A DNA stretch of 64,000 bases from Phallus indusiatus (GCA_027605045.1 JAQFWX010000015.1:914455-978454); one strand, 5' to 3'; counted from the stretch's first letter, positions 23,356 to 36,180 are shown. The notes: generated by a model from the letters alone, not told the origin. Numbers and translations: made by a program.

Positions 23356-24164
23356 CGCGGCCATGTCTATCGTGCGAAAGAAGTGCCTTTGGTTCGGTTA
23401 GTAGCAATTCGCTTCGAATTCTTTGTGAATGTATTTACCTGAACTAATGAGCGGATATTAGATTGGATCATTTTTTAAATGAAAAAAGATCAATCGATGA
23501 ACGAAGCAGACCGACTGCGTTGCTAATTCAACAAGCGGGGTGTTGAGTAGTAATCCGGAGAGAATCGGCTGTACTTTTAATATCTGTTGATTTTCGGATT
23601 GAGATTGATTGCATATTTTGAATACACAAGGTGCGGACGTCGTTGTAATCTTCTTTTCGAAAAAGCAAATGAGGTTTTAAAAAATAATTGAGAGTACCGC
23701 CGTTCTTAATCTCTACCTGAGAATGATCAAGTCTTACATGAAACCTTTGGTGTCAGATATGCCCAATAGATGTAAATAGACGTACCTCAGGCGAGTCACA
23801 TTGAGAAGAATTTCTCATTCCTTCGACGAGACGGAAACTAGCATAATCATGCTAATCCCACTATATGAATTCTGGCGAGAACACTCAATTCATATGGACG
23901 TCCGACAAACAACCCAGGCAGTTGAATTCGGCGAATGAGCGCGAAAAGTTCTTTATGGCAAATGGCAAACGCCGACAGTTCAACGTTCAACCGCCACGAT
24001 CATGTTGAGAAAAGCTCAACAAGCTCTCAAGAATAAATGATGGAAGATTGGTTTCATCTTTAAAAAAAAAAAGTGACATTCCGAATGATTTATTCTCACA
24101 TACACTTACGTTTTAGCGATGTTGCCAGTAATACCGTATGTCTTCTCACCTATTAAATTTTTGC

Positions 24165-24590
24165 ATACACACTTCATCAAGCTCAAGGGTATACTGCGGA
24201 AAAAGCTTGACTGTATATCCTTTTCAGATCCGTTCCAGCTTTGATTAATTCGATTCTTCGCTCTTTTCCTCAAGCTCTCCTTCATCTTCCAAGCTGCTTG
24301 GCCCGGCTTTATTAGGAATCGAATCGTTTCCATCCTCGACAGCTTCCTCGGGATACTGATCAATTGCTGAATAACTCGACCTCGCAAGGACTTGCAGATC
24401 GCGGTGTAGCAGATGATCCGCCTCTAGCACCGCGAGAACCAGAATCTTTACCTCTAAAAATAGTCGTGGTCTACCGTGTGATTGGCTTTGTCAATGCATC
24501 GTTCACATCAGAAAATCCTGCATGTTGACAGTGCATTGACAAGAGGTTTTTAACAGGTGACGCGATCGTGTGGAGAAGATGCATGTTATT
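24165..24590 (-). pseudogene. Decayed duplicate of the ORC2 5' region
   Basis: On the minus strand this matches ORC2 (19510-21102). The SPSKAGPSSSEDEEE segment reappears as IPNKAGPSSLEDEGELEE. The stretch encoding FPRYTLELDE reappears as a ten-residue piece of related sequence, and the region around the ORC2 start (GTGTGGAGAAGA) is kept at about 24571. Between these pieces about 190 bp are missing and the frame is broken several times. The fragment ends near 24165, which marks the duplication breakpoint inside ORC2. It cannot encode a working subunit. Confidence 0.75.
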
Positions 24591-24702
24591 GGTTCAATGA
24601 ACGCCGTAAACAAGCGCGGCGCGGATGCAAATTTACAACAAGTCTGAAGTATACAAATTGTTACACTACTTTGCGCTCTCCTAAAAATCATATCGGTTTA
24701 CA

Positions 24703-26798
24703 TCACGAAAAGCATTTGTTACTGGCTTCATCTTCATCATTGATTATACCCAACAATCTGGCTTTTATTTGAATTCCCTAATGAATAGGCACATGTCAAT
24801 AAACTGACTTCCGCGAAACTCTACCCCAAATTGAACTAACCAGTATTTTTGAATAATATCTCGATGTTACAAAATCTCCAATTGCCCACCAAATCTGGGT
24901 CAAATTATTAGAGGTTATAATGCCACAATCATGTTGTTGAACTTACTCCAGGATGTCCCGAGGGTGTATAAGCTCTTCTCGACTCATTAACTTCATTAAA
25001 CCCCCAAATAGGCGTGATTTTGTTTGCGGTTTCCTCTCCCAGAATCGGTAAGATAGCGTTCTTCACAGGTTCATACCCCGTAGCGAAAATAACAGCATCA
25101 GCTGGCAAGAACGAGCCATCTTTGAATATGAGACCATCCGCGGTAAAACGTTCGGGTTCTCCATTTTTGATTTTGATATCTCCTTTAATGATCAAGTCGG
25201 CGGCGCCAATATCCATTGCTAGTAATAGCGTGAGTTACGAAGAAAGATCGATTAGACTCAAATTTCAAATGACATACAATATCCTGTAAAACCATTTAAA
25301 TTAGAGTCATCTGATAAGAATTTATGAGACGATATTCACCTCCCAGTCGTTGAAATACTCTGACAAACTGCCCCGCTCCTTCTTCGCCTTCGTCCACTTT
25401 CAACCCAGCCCTCAAAAGCCCGTCAATCATATCCTTCTGATCCGCAATCCGCTTCTCCTTCCCTGCGATCCCGAGCTCTTTCAACAGACCGATAGAGATA
25501 CCAGCAGCTCGTAAGTCCGCATCTCGCAGATTAACATCGAGAGGATACGCCACGTCCAAGAATGTCCTGTGCAAATATTCGGCAGAAATAACGATGAGAC
25601 TGGATCGTTGTACCATTGTGACTGATTTCGCGTTGTGTAGTGCTAGATTTTGACAGATATCCGTTGATGTTTGAGACGCCCCTACGACGATGACGTTTTT
25701 GTTCACGTATGGTTCGTAGCCTCTGTAATTGGTCGCGTGGAGTTTGGGTCCACTGAATAGATCCGCGTCAGGAAGAGAAGGAATATATGGTTTTCCGAGC
25801 GTTCCAATGGCTAATACAATGTGATAAGGTCTAAGTGTAACCTTTTCACCGTCTTTCAGTACCTCAACGGTCCACCGTCTGGTAGTTGGATCATAAGAAG
25901 GCGTTGGGAGGATGGTGGAGCGGTTCCAGATGACCAAGTCTTGGTTTAAGGAGTATTGTTCCAACATACTAGCTACTTTCTCTTTCGGAGTCCATTTGGG
26001 CCAGTTATTCGGGAACTTGGTGTATAAAACTGGACAAAAAGATTAGGAAGGTAACAGAAATTTGATCACTGAAACACATACGGGTATGGTGTGATTTGGG
26101 AGTATGTAGCGTTAAACTTGGATAGCGCTCTCTCCAGTTATCCCCGATTCTATCTGATTGTTCTATTAATAAAGTGGGTATGTTCATTTGACGGAATCTC
26201 GCTCCGACATTAAGGCCACTTTGAGCGGCACCCACTGAATAAAAATGGTAAGCATACACACATATTAAGCTTAGGGTCGTAAGCACATACAGATAATGAC
26301 ATGAGGATCTTGTTCAATTCGTTTCTTATCCTCTTCATAAACATCCTGCCAATTTTTTCGATGTTCGTCATAATACCCGCTGGGCGGTTGACCGTTCTCC
26401 TCGTGTCCTTTCAGATCAACAGCACAAAAGTAAAGCGAAAGTGCTTTCCATCCTCCTTCTGACTCTTGCAATAATATATACCCTCTTCCCAAAACCAACT
26501 GCGTATCAAAGGTGAAGGAAGCCTCAATAGCATGACCACCGAAAGTAAACCCAGGCTGGACTCCATCAGGACCTTCGAGACGTAAGTTCGCAATTTGAGC
26601 GTTCTCCAAATGTTTTGTCAGATATTCTTCAATATCATTAGGACCCTTCAGCGAACGACAATTCCATTCAAAAACGAGATTATCGCGTAGCCAGCCGTTT
26701 GGCAAGAACAAAGAGGTCAGACCGTGAGCATCACTAGAGTTTACGTATTTGATGAAATCGTCAAACCAAACAGCGATTATAGCAGAGGGGTTTTGCAT
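24703..26798 (-). CDS. Flavin-containing monooxygenase with N-terminal NTF2/SnoaL-like domain, copy 2
   Basis: The gene structure is identical to copy 1, exon for exon (508, 153, 690, 6, 272, 54 and 75 nt): 26798-26291, 26234-26082, 26029-25340, 25283-25278, 25218-24947, 24894-24841, 24777-24703. It also encodes 585 aa. Motifs: LGAAQSG for FAD (the middle Gly of copy 1 is Ala here, a variant I regard as common in fungal FMOs), FSGPKLHATNY, VIVVGASQTSTDI and FATGYEP. No frameshift or stop interrupts it. Coding differences from copy 1 are scattered, while the introns have diverged more. That pattern suggests both copies have been under selection since duplication. It lies head-to-head with the P450 gene at 28079, sharing a spacer of about 1.28 kb. 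Substrate unknown; shared regulation with the P450 is only inferred. Confidence 0.88.
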
Positions 26799-26832
26799 GG
26801 GTTTGAGATAGGGCTTTATCGGACATCTGAAC

Positions 26833-26850
26833 ATATATATATATATGTAT
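26833..26850 (-). promoter_or_regulatory. TATA-like element of FMO copy 2
   Basis: An (AT)n-rich run 35-52 bp upstream of the start codon, at the same place as in copy 1 but longer. The repeat-length difference between the copies may alter promoter strength; this is inference. Confidence 0.35.
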
Positions 26851-28078
26851 GTCATGTCTATCGTGCGAAAGAAGTGCTTTGGTGTGGGAGGACTGCTGGG
26901 ACTGGTCAGTATATCGCTTCGAATTCTTTGCACATGTACCTACCTGACTAATAAGCGGATTTCCACCTGAATATATTCATAAGTATTTGATTTCCGTTTG
27001 AGGGAATAAACCAAGGGCGAACCGAGCAGGAATTGCCAATTCAGCAACACCATCACTAACTTGGGAAATCCCGGCTAGTATTTTTCCCCTTTAGGTTGCT
27101 TAGTTGTAAATTTATGGATAAGTACATACGATGCAACTGTCGTAATTCTTTCCAAAAAGACAGCTGAGGCCCTGAAAAATGATTGCGAGTAGCGCCATTC
27201 TTGATCTCTACCTAAGCACGATCAAGTTGTATGAACTTTCCAGGTTATGTATGTTACATGTAGATCGACGTACCAACTTATCAATTGTATCCTCAAGTGG
27301 GTAGTATTTTGAAAAAACCCTTTTCATTCCTTTGAAACGCATACGCGGAAGAAATCTAAAGTTAGTGAGAAAGAAACATGCACGTGCCAACATAACTTTG
27401 AATGCTGAGACGAACTATCGCGGTCAGACTCCATTTCATTTCAGGTGAACGAACAAACATCTACATAGACATCTAGAAGATACAGCAGCGAATGCGACGG
27501 GGATGGACTTGAAGCTGGTGACAAAGATGATCAACGATCCGGCAAACGCCGATAGGATAGCCGAGCGCCGATCAAACTCAGCCAGCAACACTTGTACGGT
27601 GTCCACCATTTCGCAATTTTTTGTTTAATGGTTCATTATAGAATTCTCATAAATGGCGGATATTGATTTGTCGAGGAATACAAAAATGTACACCATCTGC
27701 TCAACCGATCTCATCAACGACTCAATACTTCTTAGGTGAGCTTATTTTCTTCGTATACGCAATTTAAAAGAGCGCGCAAATGATTTGGGCTGTGTCCGCC
27801 AAATCTGCCTAACACCATGATTCGTTTCCTATCAATCATTTAACTTCGCGCTTCTTCTCGACGTGCGGATCAACAACGGACGTGGATAAGTTACATTTTC
27901 ATTAGTGAAAAGAACACAGTGTCGTTTAGCTATTATATTGACAACCTTTCTACTATTAGTTCACAACGATTCTTTCCTATTAGCATTGTCTTGGGGCCCC
28001 TCAACAGGTTTATAAATACTAGATTCTTCTGTCAATGAAGGTACATTCTTGCGTAGTATCGCAGGGAAGAACGTCACC
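26851..28078. other. Spacer between FMO copy 2 and the P450
   Basis: About 1.2 kb. The half nearest FMO2 (to about 27600) is the duplicated upstream block also seen at 23400-23990. The rest is unique and probably holds the P450 promoter. No coding sequence is evident. Confidence 0.5.
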
Positions 28079-30212
28079 ATGACTCTTTCACCTTCAATCA
28101 CGTCTGCTGCCTACGTCGGATTAACCTTATCCGCAATTTACACGCTATCCCGGTGGTTTAAATCGAGGTAATCTCACTGAATTCATCCATAATTTGGCGC
28201 AAATGATATTAATATCTCCTAGGTCGGGTTTGAAACTCCCGCCGGGTCCCAAACGACGTTTTCTAATCGGAAATCTTCTTGACATGCCCAAGGAAAGGGA
28301 GTGGTTAACATTCGATCGCTGGGCTAAAGAATATGGTAAACAAACTTAGTCGTTGCTTGAAGTAATTTCTCATTCCTGTGCGTGGTTTATAGGTGACCTG
28401 GTGTATGTGTCTATGTTAGGCACCTCAGTTCTATTCGTGAACTCCTACGAAATTGCTCAAGAATTATTCGAGAAGAGAGGCAGTATTTATTCAGACAGAT
28501 ACCAATCAACGGTTATCACTGAAATGTGCGTTTTGTTTTACTTGTCTTCTTGTTTTCTGATCATTGTGTGAGGGTAGGCTAAATTTTGATTGGCTTGTTA
28601 CAGCTCAGCAATATGGTGACAAATGGCGCCGCCATAGAGCTTTCTTCAATCAATTCTTTCATCAGCCGGCTATACGGAACTACCACGATGTTCAACAAAG
28701 GAGTATCAAGTTCGTCTGAATTCTCAGTCTCGTCTTATCTGAGTAACCTTAGACTTTTCAGAACACTGTTACAACGTCTCCATCAATCCCCACACAACTT
28801 CATGTCGCACATTCGTTTCGTTTTGGGTTCACTTGTATTAGAAGTATGTAAATTAATCTTTCGCCGATGGCGCGCTAAAGTAACTTATATTTAGGTGGCA
28901 TATGGTATTAGACCACATTCCGAAAGTGACCAGCTATTGGTTCTTTCAGAGAGTACGATAAGCAAAGTAACCGAGATTGGTGTGCCGGGAACGTTCCTAG
29001 TAGACATACTCCCATTCCGTGAGTTAGCTATTGCGTCATTTATATTTGTATTCCCGAATTTAGTTCGTCTCTAGTGAAGCATGTCCCTAGCTGGTTCCCG
29101 GGTGCTGGTTACAAAACTGTGATTGACCGTTTGCGAAAGCAAATATTTGAGATGGTGAATTCTCCAATTGAGACGGTCAAAGCCGCGATGGTATTGTCCC
29201 AGTTCTCTCCTATATTGAGGAGATTATAAACCTTCGCTTAGAGTAATGGGGATGCTGTTTCTTCAGTGGCTTCTTCGCTGATAGAACAGTTTGCTAATAA
29301 TCCGGACCGTCCATCAGATTACGAAGATATTATCAAGCATATCTCTGGGGCTGTATATATTGCTGGCGTTGATACGGTACGAGATATGAATGCTCGATGG
29401 TGATGATTTTACTAGCTTATTTCATCAGACAGATTCCGTAACGCTTCATTTCTTTCTTGCAATGGTGTCACATCCAGATGTACAAAAGAAGGCTCAAGCC
29501 GAACTGGATTCAGTGATCGGTCCGAATGCGCTACCTTCCTTCCATGACCGACAAAATCTACCGTATATCAAAGCTGTTGTTAAAGAAGTGCTGCGCTGGA
29601 ACGCAGTTTTGAATGTGGGTCTGCCTCATGTGCTTACCACGGATGATACTATTGGTGGATATTTTATACCTAAAGGCACGATCATCTTTGGAAATTCCTG
29701 GTATAATCAATTTCCTATCATATCATAATCAAAGATCACGACATTTTTTTAAAAGGACATTATTACGAAGCAAGTCTGTCTATGGAGAAGACGCTGATAA
29801 ATTCAGACCGGAAAGATTTATGAATGGTGATGTACCGGATCCTGATTATGCCTTTGGATATGGTCGAAGGTTTGTCTCGCATATTCTACTAGACTTTAAG
29901 TGTCCAGACGCACAAACTCCATCTGATAGGATTTGTCCTGGACAGTACTTCGCCGAAAGCACGATGTTCATTTTAATCGCGTCGGTACTACAAGTATATA
30001 ATATTCTCCCCATCGAAGGAGGAGATGATCCAGAGTATCCGAAAGAGGAATTTTGCTCGGGAATCCTACTGTGAGTGCCATTTTTTGGTTTTTGGGAGTT
30101 AGTGGATATGCTAGCGACTGACTGTACTGCTAGACGGCCCAAACCTTTCCAGTGTCGGATTGTCCCAAGATCTTCTGCGGCACTGAAACTTCTAGAGGAG
30201 TTAGATTTGTAG
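28079..30212 (+). CDS. Cytochrome P450 monooxygenase
   Basis: A complete 12-exon gene of 512 aa; introns at 28168-28222, 28336-28392, 28526-28577, 28710-28752, 28844-28894, 29019-29074, 29191-29241, 29377-29428, 29701-29755, 29870-29929 and 30071-30133, all phase-consistent. P450 landmarks appear in order: a hydrophobic N-terminal anchor, Pro-rich hinge (LPPGPKRR), C-helix WRRHR, I-helix AGVDTTDS (one residue off the usual AGTDTT, Thr kept), ExxR as KEVLR, PERF as RPERF and the heme loop FGYGRRICPG with its Cys. The general type resembles mushroom P450s annotated as O-methylsterigmatocystin oxidoreductase-like. That name does not fix a substrate. The protein would be ER-bound and need a P450 reductase. 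Divergent from FMO copy 2, so the pair could be co-expressed. Confidence 0.92.
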
Positions 30213-31477
30213 GATGGAGGATATGTATCATTCTCTGAACGCAACTGAAGCCTAGATGTATTATGTATAAAGGGACCTATCTACGGGATATTTAATATTT
30301 ATCTCTAAAGAAAATATGAAACATACTTGCACCACTACAAAACATGTTCTCAAGGAAAGATTTATTTCTCATGCTGCTTTAAACTCTGAAGGACATGAAC
30401 GACGCCGAGGCTGTCAAATAGCTCATACTGCGTGCATGCAGTTTTTTATTATCCTGTTTTGGTTGGTCAACCGGTCAATTTACGCTGTTAATTACTTACA
30501 CAGAGCGTCTACGCGTCAGTTGAAAATAAAATTTAGGTGATACGCACAATGATGGGAAAGGAGAATATTCGTTCGTTCTTGACTTTGAGTTTCACATATT
30601 ATTGAGCTTTTATCCACCTTCATATTCCTTCCTATTTCGGTAGTTTAACGCCTGAAGCTTTGCATCCGCTCCAGACGTTCTCACAACTTCCGGCTGCAAT
30701 ACATGGAATATGCAGATCACGAGTTCCATTGTAATGTCGAATTACAAGGTGGCGTCGGTCGTATTAAACCGCTTAGACTTTGTATGTAGGATTTCAGCAT
30801 GGGAAGTGGGTCATTTTTGAGAGAAAAGCCGCGGCCAAAAAGAACAATTTTACTTGTGACTGGACAATGTCACAAGTGTTACGCGTCGCGTACTCTCGCG
30901 TCCTTGACCGACTCTGACTCTGACCTTGCTTTGACCGTGTTGTGCCAGGATAAGGAATTCATTGACCGAGGAACCGAAGAATATGTTAGAATATGGAGCG
31001 TCAAGATATATAAAAAGGCAGCAGAAAAGAAACTGTTCAAGATCTTGAAATAGCTTTCAATTTGGTTTTCACAGGTCTAAGGTAAGTATGTAAGTTGCCG
31101 TATGTTGATCATACCGTATGTCTGATAAAGCGGAACTACAAGGCAGAGGAGGTTAGAGCTCCGCTGTCATTACGAAAAATAACTATTTTGGAGGTTGACA
31201 CCATGAAATACGAAGGGGTATGGGGGTTAGTGTCAATGTGAAGAACGGGAGACAATTAAGTAAAGATTAGCCTTGTAACCATTATTGCGCTAGTAATTTA
31301 CCATCGTTGATTTTGCAGATCGTTTTTTCTCTCATCCATCGTCGTCATTTTTGCTGCCAGACCATTATCCGGCGACATGTAGTTCGCCGTGTTTTTTTAA
31401 ATCAGCGCTCCGGCAATCATCATCCAGTCTCTTCTCTTTCTTCGCAAACTGTGCAACTATGTAACTGTGAATCGTCA
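30213..31477. other. Intergenic, no gene recognised
   Basis: No supported coding sequence. Between about 31360 and 31430 there is a decayed match to the region just upstream of the intact APH-like genes (ATCCGGCGA, ATCAGCGCTC, GGCAAT in the same order), so the APH duplication begins here. Confidence 0.5.
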
Positions 31478-32820
31478 ATGACTACATCTGAACCTGTTAA
31501 GTTCTCTCGACAACACCAACCTTTCGGCTGTTCCAGATCCAATCATGCAGATCGCCACCTTCCCATAGTTCCTGGCTATTGAAGGAGGCTACAACGTTGC
31601 CAAGAGCCGCTAAACAACACGAATCAAGCGATGTAGACTTCTCAGAAGAACCAGGAAGAATAATACACAAGACCGCTTTCGATGCCTTTGGTATTGTTCA
31701 TAGTATGATCATCGTTATTCTAAGTGGCGATACGCTCTTCAAACATCATTTCTCCAGGTCTTGTTATACTAGACTTTTTCATATACAAGCGACTGCTGTT
31801 ATTCTCGAAGATGGCTCCGATATCGTTGCATGATGGGGTTGCAGTCTTGCGAATGATATATCAGAACAACGACACTCTCGAACGTAGTGTTTGATGTCAG
31901 TTTACCTTAAACCAATGACTCCCTTTTAAACTTCACTTATTCTGTTTGCAAAGAGATCCCCCAAATGGTTTATGCAGTCGATTATGAACATCAACAACCC
32001 TGCTAGAGGCTGGTACATGCTCCAAGAACCGGTAAGCAACGTCATTGATTTGTAAGACTCCCAATCATGATGCAACGTATCGTTGATTCAGGTGGTTGGA
32101 CAACGGCTCCCCATTTCCATGACTCCCGAAAGACTGCGTTGACTACAAATGAGATAATAGACTACGAAAGTTACATTTCCCTGAGATGGGTTCTCTGTTG
32201 GCGTTACGACGTAATCACACATTAAATAACGCACTAGACTATAGACTAGACGATTATATATTACACATCGATGAGTGATTTTTTTCAACTTGTAACCTGT
32301 GTCGCTCAAAAGACTGAAAACTGAGTATTCCGGTGCAAGCTCCACATTACCCTTTTCCAAAAAAAACTCGAAATCGAGGTTGTCCAAGAAAAACATCGGT
32401 CTTTTGTTCTTCCGTATATGGCGCTATTATTTTTTTTTTGGGCTGAGGGGAACATTCGAGAACTTCTTCGGGATATCCGAGGACACGAGTAGATGCAGGG
32501 CATGATCTAATAAAGCAGTGTGGATGACATGGCAAAAAAAAAGTGAGTTGATGAATCAAGATCTAAAAGAAGCTCTACTTCTTACCTCTTCAAGTTTGGG
32601 CTGCTGCTGTATTTAATTACCACATCCGGTGCCGGTTTTCTGACAGAAGAAAGGCTACATAATACATACTGTGAAAGACGGCAAAAACGCCTCGGGTCTG
32701 CGGTTCCGCGTTGTAAGGAGGTGTTAAAGTTGAAGTGTCGACTGGCTTTGAGGCATTTGAATCAAATCCTGTGCGGATTATAGTTAAAGACTGTTTCAGA
32801 GACCTCTGATTACTACGGAG
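31478..32820 (+). pseudogene. Ruined copy of the APH-like kinase gene (copy A)
   Basis: The order of recognisable pieces follows the intact copies at 34.3 and 42.1 kb. These are a start region (ATGACTACATCTGAACCTG), a piece like IHKTAFDAFGI, one like AVILEDGSDI, the block with YAVDYEHQQPC and 'CCTGCTAGAGGCTGGTACATG', a block like GQRLPIS..ERLR, a later block with 'GTTGATGAATCAAGATC', and finally 'AAACGCCTCGGGTC'. Frames shift repeatedly, there are stops (for example after GSDI), and several hundred bases of the catalytic core are lost or unrecognisable around 32200-32500. It looks older than the two intact copies. Confidence 0.7.
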
Positions 32821-34331
32821 ATTAGTCAGGGTATGTTCAACACGTATTTAGGGAGTTCTTTCAATTCCTTTAACACAATACCAATTTTACAGAAGGGTCG
32901 TAACGCCCTATTAGTTTTCTCACAATGTAGTACGATATGATGATCATATCAGTGACTAGGCCCATTTCCCGTGCTTCCCAGATATAACCACACGACTTCC
33001 ATCGATGATCGATGGAGTACGAGCTCCTATCGATTCGCATCGAAACAGTATAATTAATAAGGCGAAGAGGAGTCATAATGCTTTTTAGAAATTGCAAGCA
33101 ACTGAAAAAACACGTTTTTGAGTCCCTGATCCCGACAAGATTCTAAATTGTGTAACAATGGAACAAGGTACACAATTTGGTCAGAGATATGTTCAGGGTC
33201 GTTGATCCAGTATTGTCCCATATATAAATATATGCTTTGGACAAAAGCACAGCCAAGTATGTCATTTCGTGCCAGGGTGAGTCGGCCCGGGATGCACTTA
33301 TGAGGATGCATAAGACCAAACATGGGACGTGAGTCACTTACGACGCCCTTTTTCAAGTTGTACGGAGAGTGATCCAAGACTTTTGGTCATGGATGTCCCG
33401 GGGTTTTCCGCACCTTTTAGGGGCTACCCAGAACTAGAAAAGACTCTATAAACAGATTGGGCGTATAACATTGACGAGCTTACTTTTAAGATGACGAAGG
33501 ATTGTGGCAGCGCGCACGCTTCAATATAGGTTCGCGTTTTTAATAGTTACTAGTAGACTTCGCCGTGCATTCTATAGTATTTGCTGCCATATTACATATA
33601 CTATCTACTTGTTTTTATAAAACGGTACAGCATCGCATCTCAGGCTCGTGACATATGCTCAACTGATGCTCAAAGTGCCAAACTTCACGATGACCATTCT
33701 CGTGTGACCTGTCTGATTAACTTGAATAGATGGATCGCGTGAGAAAACATGTGGAAGATCGCAAAGGAGAGACAGCGCTCATATTGTTTGAGCCAGGGTT
33801 ACACTATTTTCTTTTGATATCTGATCCCTACGACACAAAGTTACGAATGATTCCAAATCTAGAAACAAAGAGCACGGATATCGTTGGCCATGCATGCACA
33901 TGAATAATTGATATATCCACGCACTATGTCTTGGAAGGAAATTGAAAGGAAGACGCGTGTAAAACATTCACAGAACACCGAAAAACGGGCGACGATTAGG
34001 CCAATAATAATAATTCGACTTTTGAAATACAGTTTTTTTTAGGTAAAAGAATACTCGCGGTCCAGTTTTAGTAAGTCCTAGGGGTCGGTACAGTACCGTA
34101 TTAGAGGGGTCCAGAGCTTCAGGTCTCTATTTTCTGACTCACAGCTCTACTAAACCCCATAACACGTAAAATTGGGCGCAGGAGCCTCGCAGCAACGCTG
34201 CCCTACGCTGCCCCGGGCTTGACTAGGACTACCCGGCGATATGGAATTGGCCAGGTTTTCAATCAGCGCTCGGCAATTCCCATCTATAAAATTATATTTC
34301 ACGAAATATCTGCAACTTGCTTTCGAACCGT
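32821..34331. other. Flank of APH-like copy B; duplicated in part
   Basis: No gene recognised. From about 33430 onward the sequence is repeated at about 41360-42140 upstream of copy C. Shared blocks include 'GACTTGAATAGATGGATCGCG'-like sequence near 33720 and 'GCTGCCCTACGCTGCCCC' near 34200. The block just before the ATG is the best conserved and probably contains the promoter. Confidence 0.5.
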
Positions 34332-36180
34332 ATGGCTCCGATGGTTACCTCTGAATCTGTACTGTTCCTGAATCCTGAATAACACTAATCTCTTGACTGA
34401 TACTCATCTAATGCAGGTACTACCACCTTCTCCGCACTTCCTAGCTTCCGAGTATCGAAAAGGATTCCGATTTCGCTTAGAGCAACTGGAGAAGGCAGAT
34501 CAAGCTACGAACAACTTGAATTTAGATTTTCTTAAGGAAGAAGCAGGAAAGATAATGCGCAAGACAGCAGTAGATGCATTTCGTATCGCTGAAGGTAAAC
34601 TCATTATATTTCATGGCATGATATTTTGTTGATAGATCGTTTTCTAGGGGGGTTCAACCAGGTATGTTTCAAATCGCCGAAAAATAACAGTTGTATTCAT
34701 TCATATACAGGCTATTGCCATTATCTTCGACGATGGCTCAGATATCATCGCACGCGTCAATTGCAGTGTTGCAAATGACCTATCCGATCACGACAACGAC
34801 ACATTGGAACGTGGAGTTGCTTCTGAAGTCGGTTATCCCTCATATAAATAAATAAATCTTTTGTGACATTTATTCAGTTCGCAATTTTATCGCTTCTTCG
34901 CCAAGAGACCACCGTACCTCTCCCAATCGTTTATGCAGTCGACTGGAAAACCAACAACCCTGCTAGAGGCCGGTACATGCTTCAAGAGCGGGTAGGAAAC
35001 ACTTTTGAAGTATAATGATCTTGGCGCGACTTATTGTTGATTCAGGTCATCGGACAGCAGATTTCAGCTTCTAGAACCCCCGAGCAAACTGCATCGATCA
35101 TGAACCAGATAATAGATTATGATAGTCAGTTATTTAACCTGCACTTCCCCAAGATCGGGTGTCCCATACCGGACTCGAATCTGAAAGCATCCAGAGACAA
35201 CATTGGACCTCTCCTTCATCCATACATGGCGCCGTATTCCCCCCCTTCGTTAAGAGGACCATTTAACACTTCTTCGGAGTATTTCAAGGCGCGAGCTGAT
35301 GTCGAGTATGATTTAATTACCAACCAAACCGAATTGTGGAAGAAACGGCGAAAACTGTATAAGTTGATGAATCAAGATCCCGAAGAACCTCCGTTCAAAT
35401 TCTTCGAAGAATATCACAGAATATTCAGAAAATGTCTAGACGTCATACAATTCGATGTTGAGTTTCCGAACGTGCTCGTCAATCCTGAGATGGATGACGT
35501 CTTTGTATCATGGGATGATCCATCGCGCATCGTGGCCGTTATTGATTGGGAGAGAACAGCCGCGTTGCCTCTGTGGGCTGCTGTTTTCTCTGAACAACAT
35601 ATCCGTTGTTATTTTGCTGATGAAAAGGATGCGGATATGTGGTGCGAGGTGCGGAGAAAACGCCTCGAGTCCACGGTTCCGTTGTTCAAAGAGGCAATAG
35701 AATCAAAATCATGTTTGGTCCGGAGAAGTTTAACCTGGCTTTTAATGGTGAACTCGTCTATATGTTATAGCCCAACAACTGTTTCGCAGGTGTTTTTCGT
35801 TCACTACGAAAAATGGCCAGTCGATACTCAACAGGCGTTTAAAGAACTCTCTGAATTCCTTCACAATTTCTCAGAAATGGCGTAAAGACCTAATATTTAT
35901 GATTTGATCCATTCTTATATGTCTGTCATGTACTAGCGAATCGTCGAGTAGATCTCTTGAATCAATACACTCTCACGAGCTGAATGTTTTACTACTAGTA
36001 CCCTTACATGATGAAATAATATCTCCACCACTGCTCCATTTCACTTTCTAAAAGATACCAGAAAATCGTACAAGGACGGTAGAGACATAACGATTTAGTT
36101 ATCAGCTAAGTACCGATTGCCCAATTTGGGCTGAACAAATTCGTTTTACATCTAATAGCGTACAGTTCAGGGGTGATTAC
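33430..36180. repeat. Segmental duplication containing APH copy B (partner at about 41360-43960)
   Basis: The two segments share roughly 0.9 kb upstream, the full gene with all five introns, and patches to about 250 bp downstream ('AATCGTCGAGTAG', 'GATTGCCCA'). Starts are 7811 bp apart (34332/42143) and stops 7833 bp apart. Both lie in the same orientation, with the zinc-ribbon gene and the broken FMO between them. Confidence 0.85.
34332..35885 (+). CDS. Aminoglycoside-phosphotransferase-like (APH/choline kinase fold) protein, copy B
   Basis: Six exons: 34332-34358, 34417-34594, a 14-nt exon 34648-34661, 34711-34827, 34878-34991, 35046-35885 (429 aa). The N-lobe has the phosphate-loop-like GGFNQAIAIIFDDGSDIIARV of fungal APH-domain proteins. 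The hinge strand is IVYAVDW, and GRYMLQERV precedes the C-lobe. The catalytic region reads FDVEFPNVLVNP, where the usual HGDLHxxNILV would stand: Asp and Asn are kept, His is not. The metal-binding Asp is in AVIDWERTA. Such proteins belong to PF01636, whose members phosphorylate small molecules; most fungal paralogues have no known substrate. Short first exons were chosen because copy C conserves the same ATG and splice sites. The reading frame is intact. Confidence 0.82.

Larger units (their letters stand above)
20470..27600. repeat. Tandem segmental duplication (ORC2 5' part + FMO), period about 3.49 kb
   Basis: Unit 1 (about 20470-23990) and unit 2 (about 24170-27600) match over ORC2 N-terminal sequence, the ORC2-FMO spacer, the whole FMO gene and about 600 bp beyond the FMO start. 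The offset is nearly constant: FMO stops 21220/24703 (3483), starts 23308/26798 (3490), and an upstream block at about 23640/27130 (3490). Matches in the upstream block include 'TCTCTACCT' followed by a shared ATCAAG block. Both exons and introns are shared, so this is a DNA-level duplication and not retroposition. Only the ORC2 portion has collapsed in unit 2. Confidence 0.85.

Noticed and set aside
3828..31025. Shared 16-mer TATAAAAAGGCAGCAG at 3828 and about 31010
   Set aside because: A single short match around a TATA-like sequence; expected by chance about once in a window of this size.
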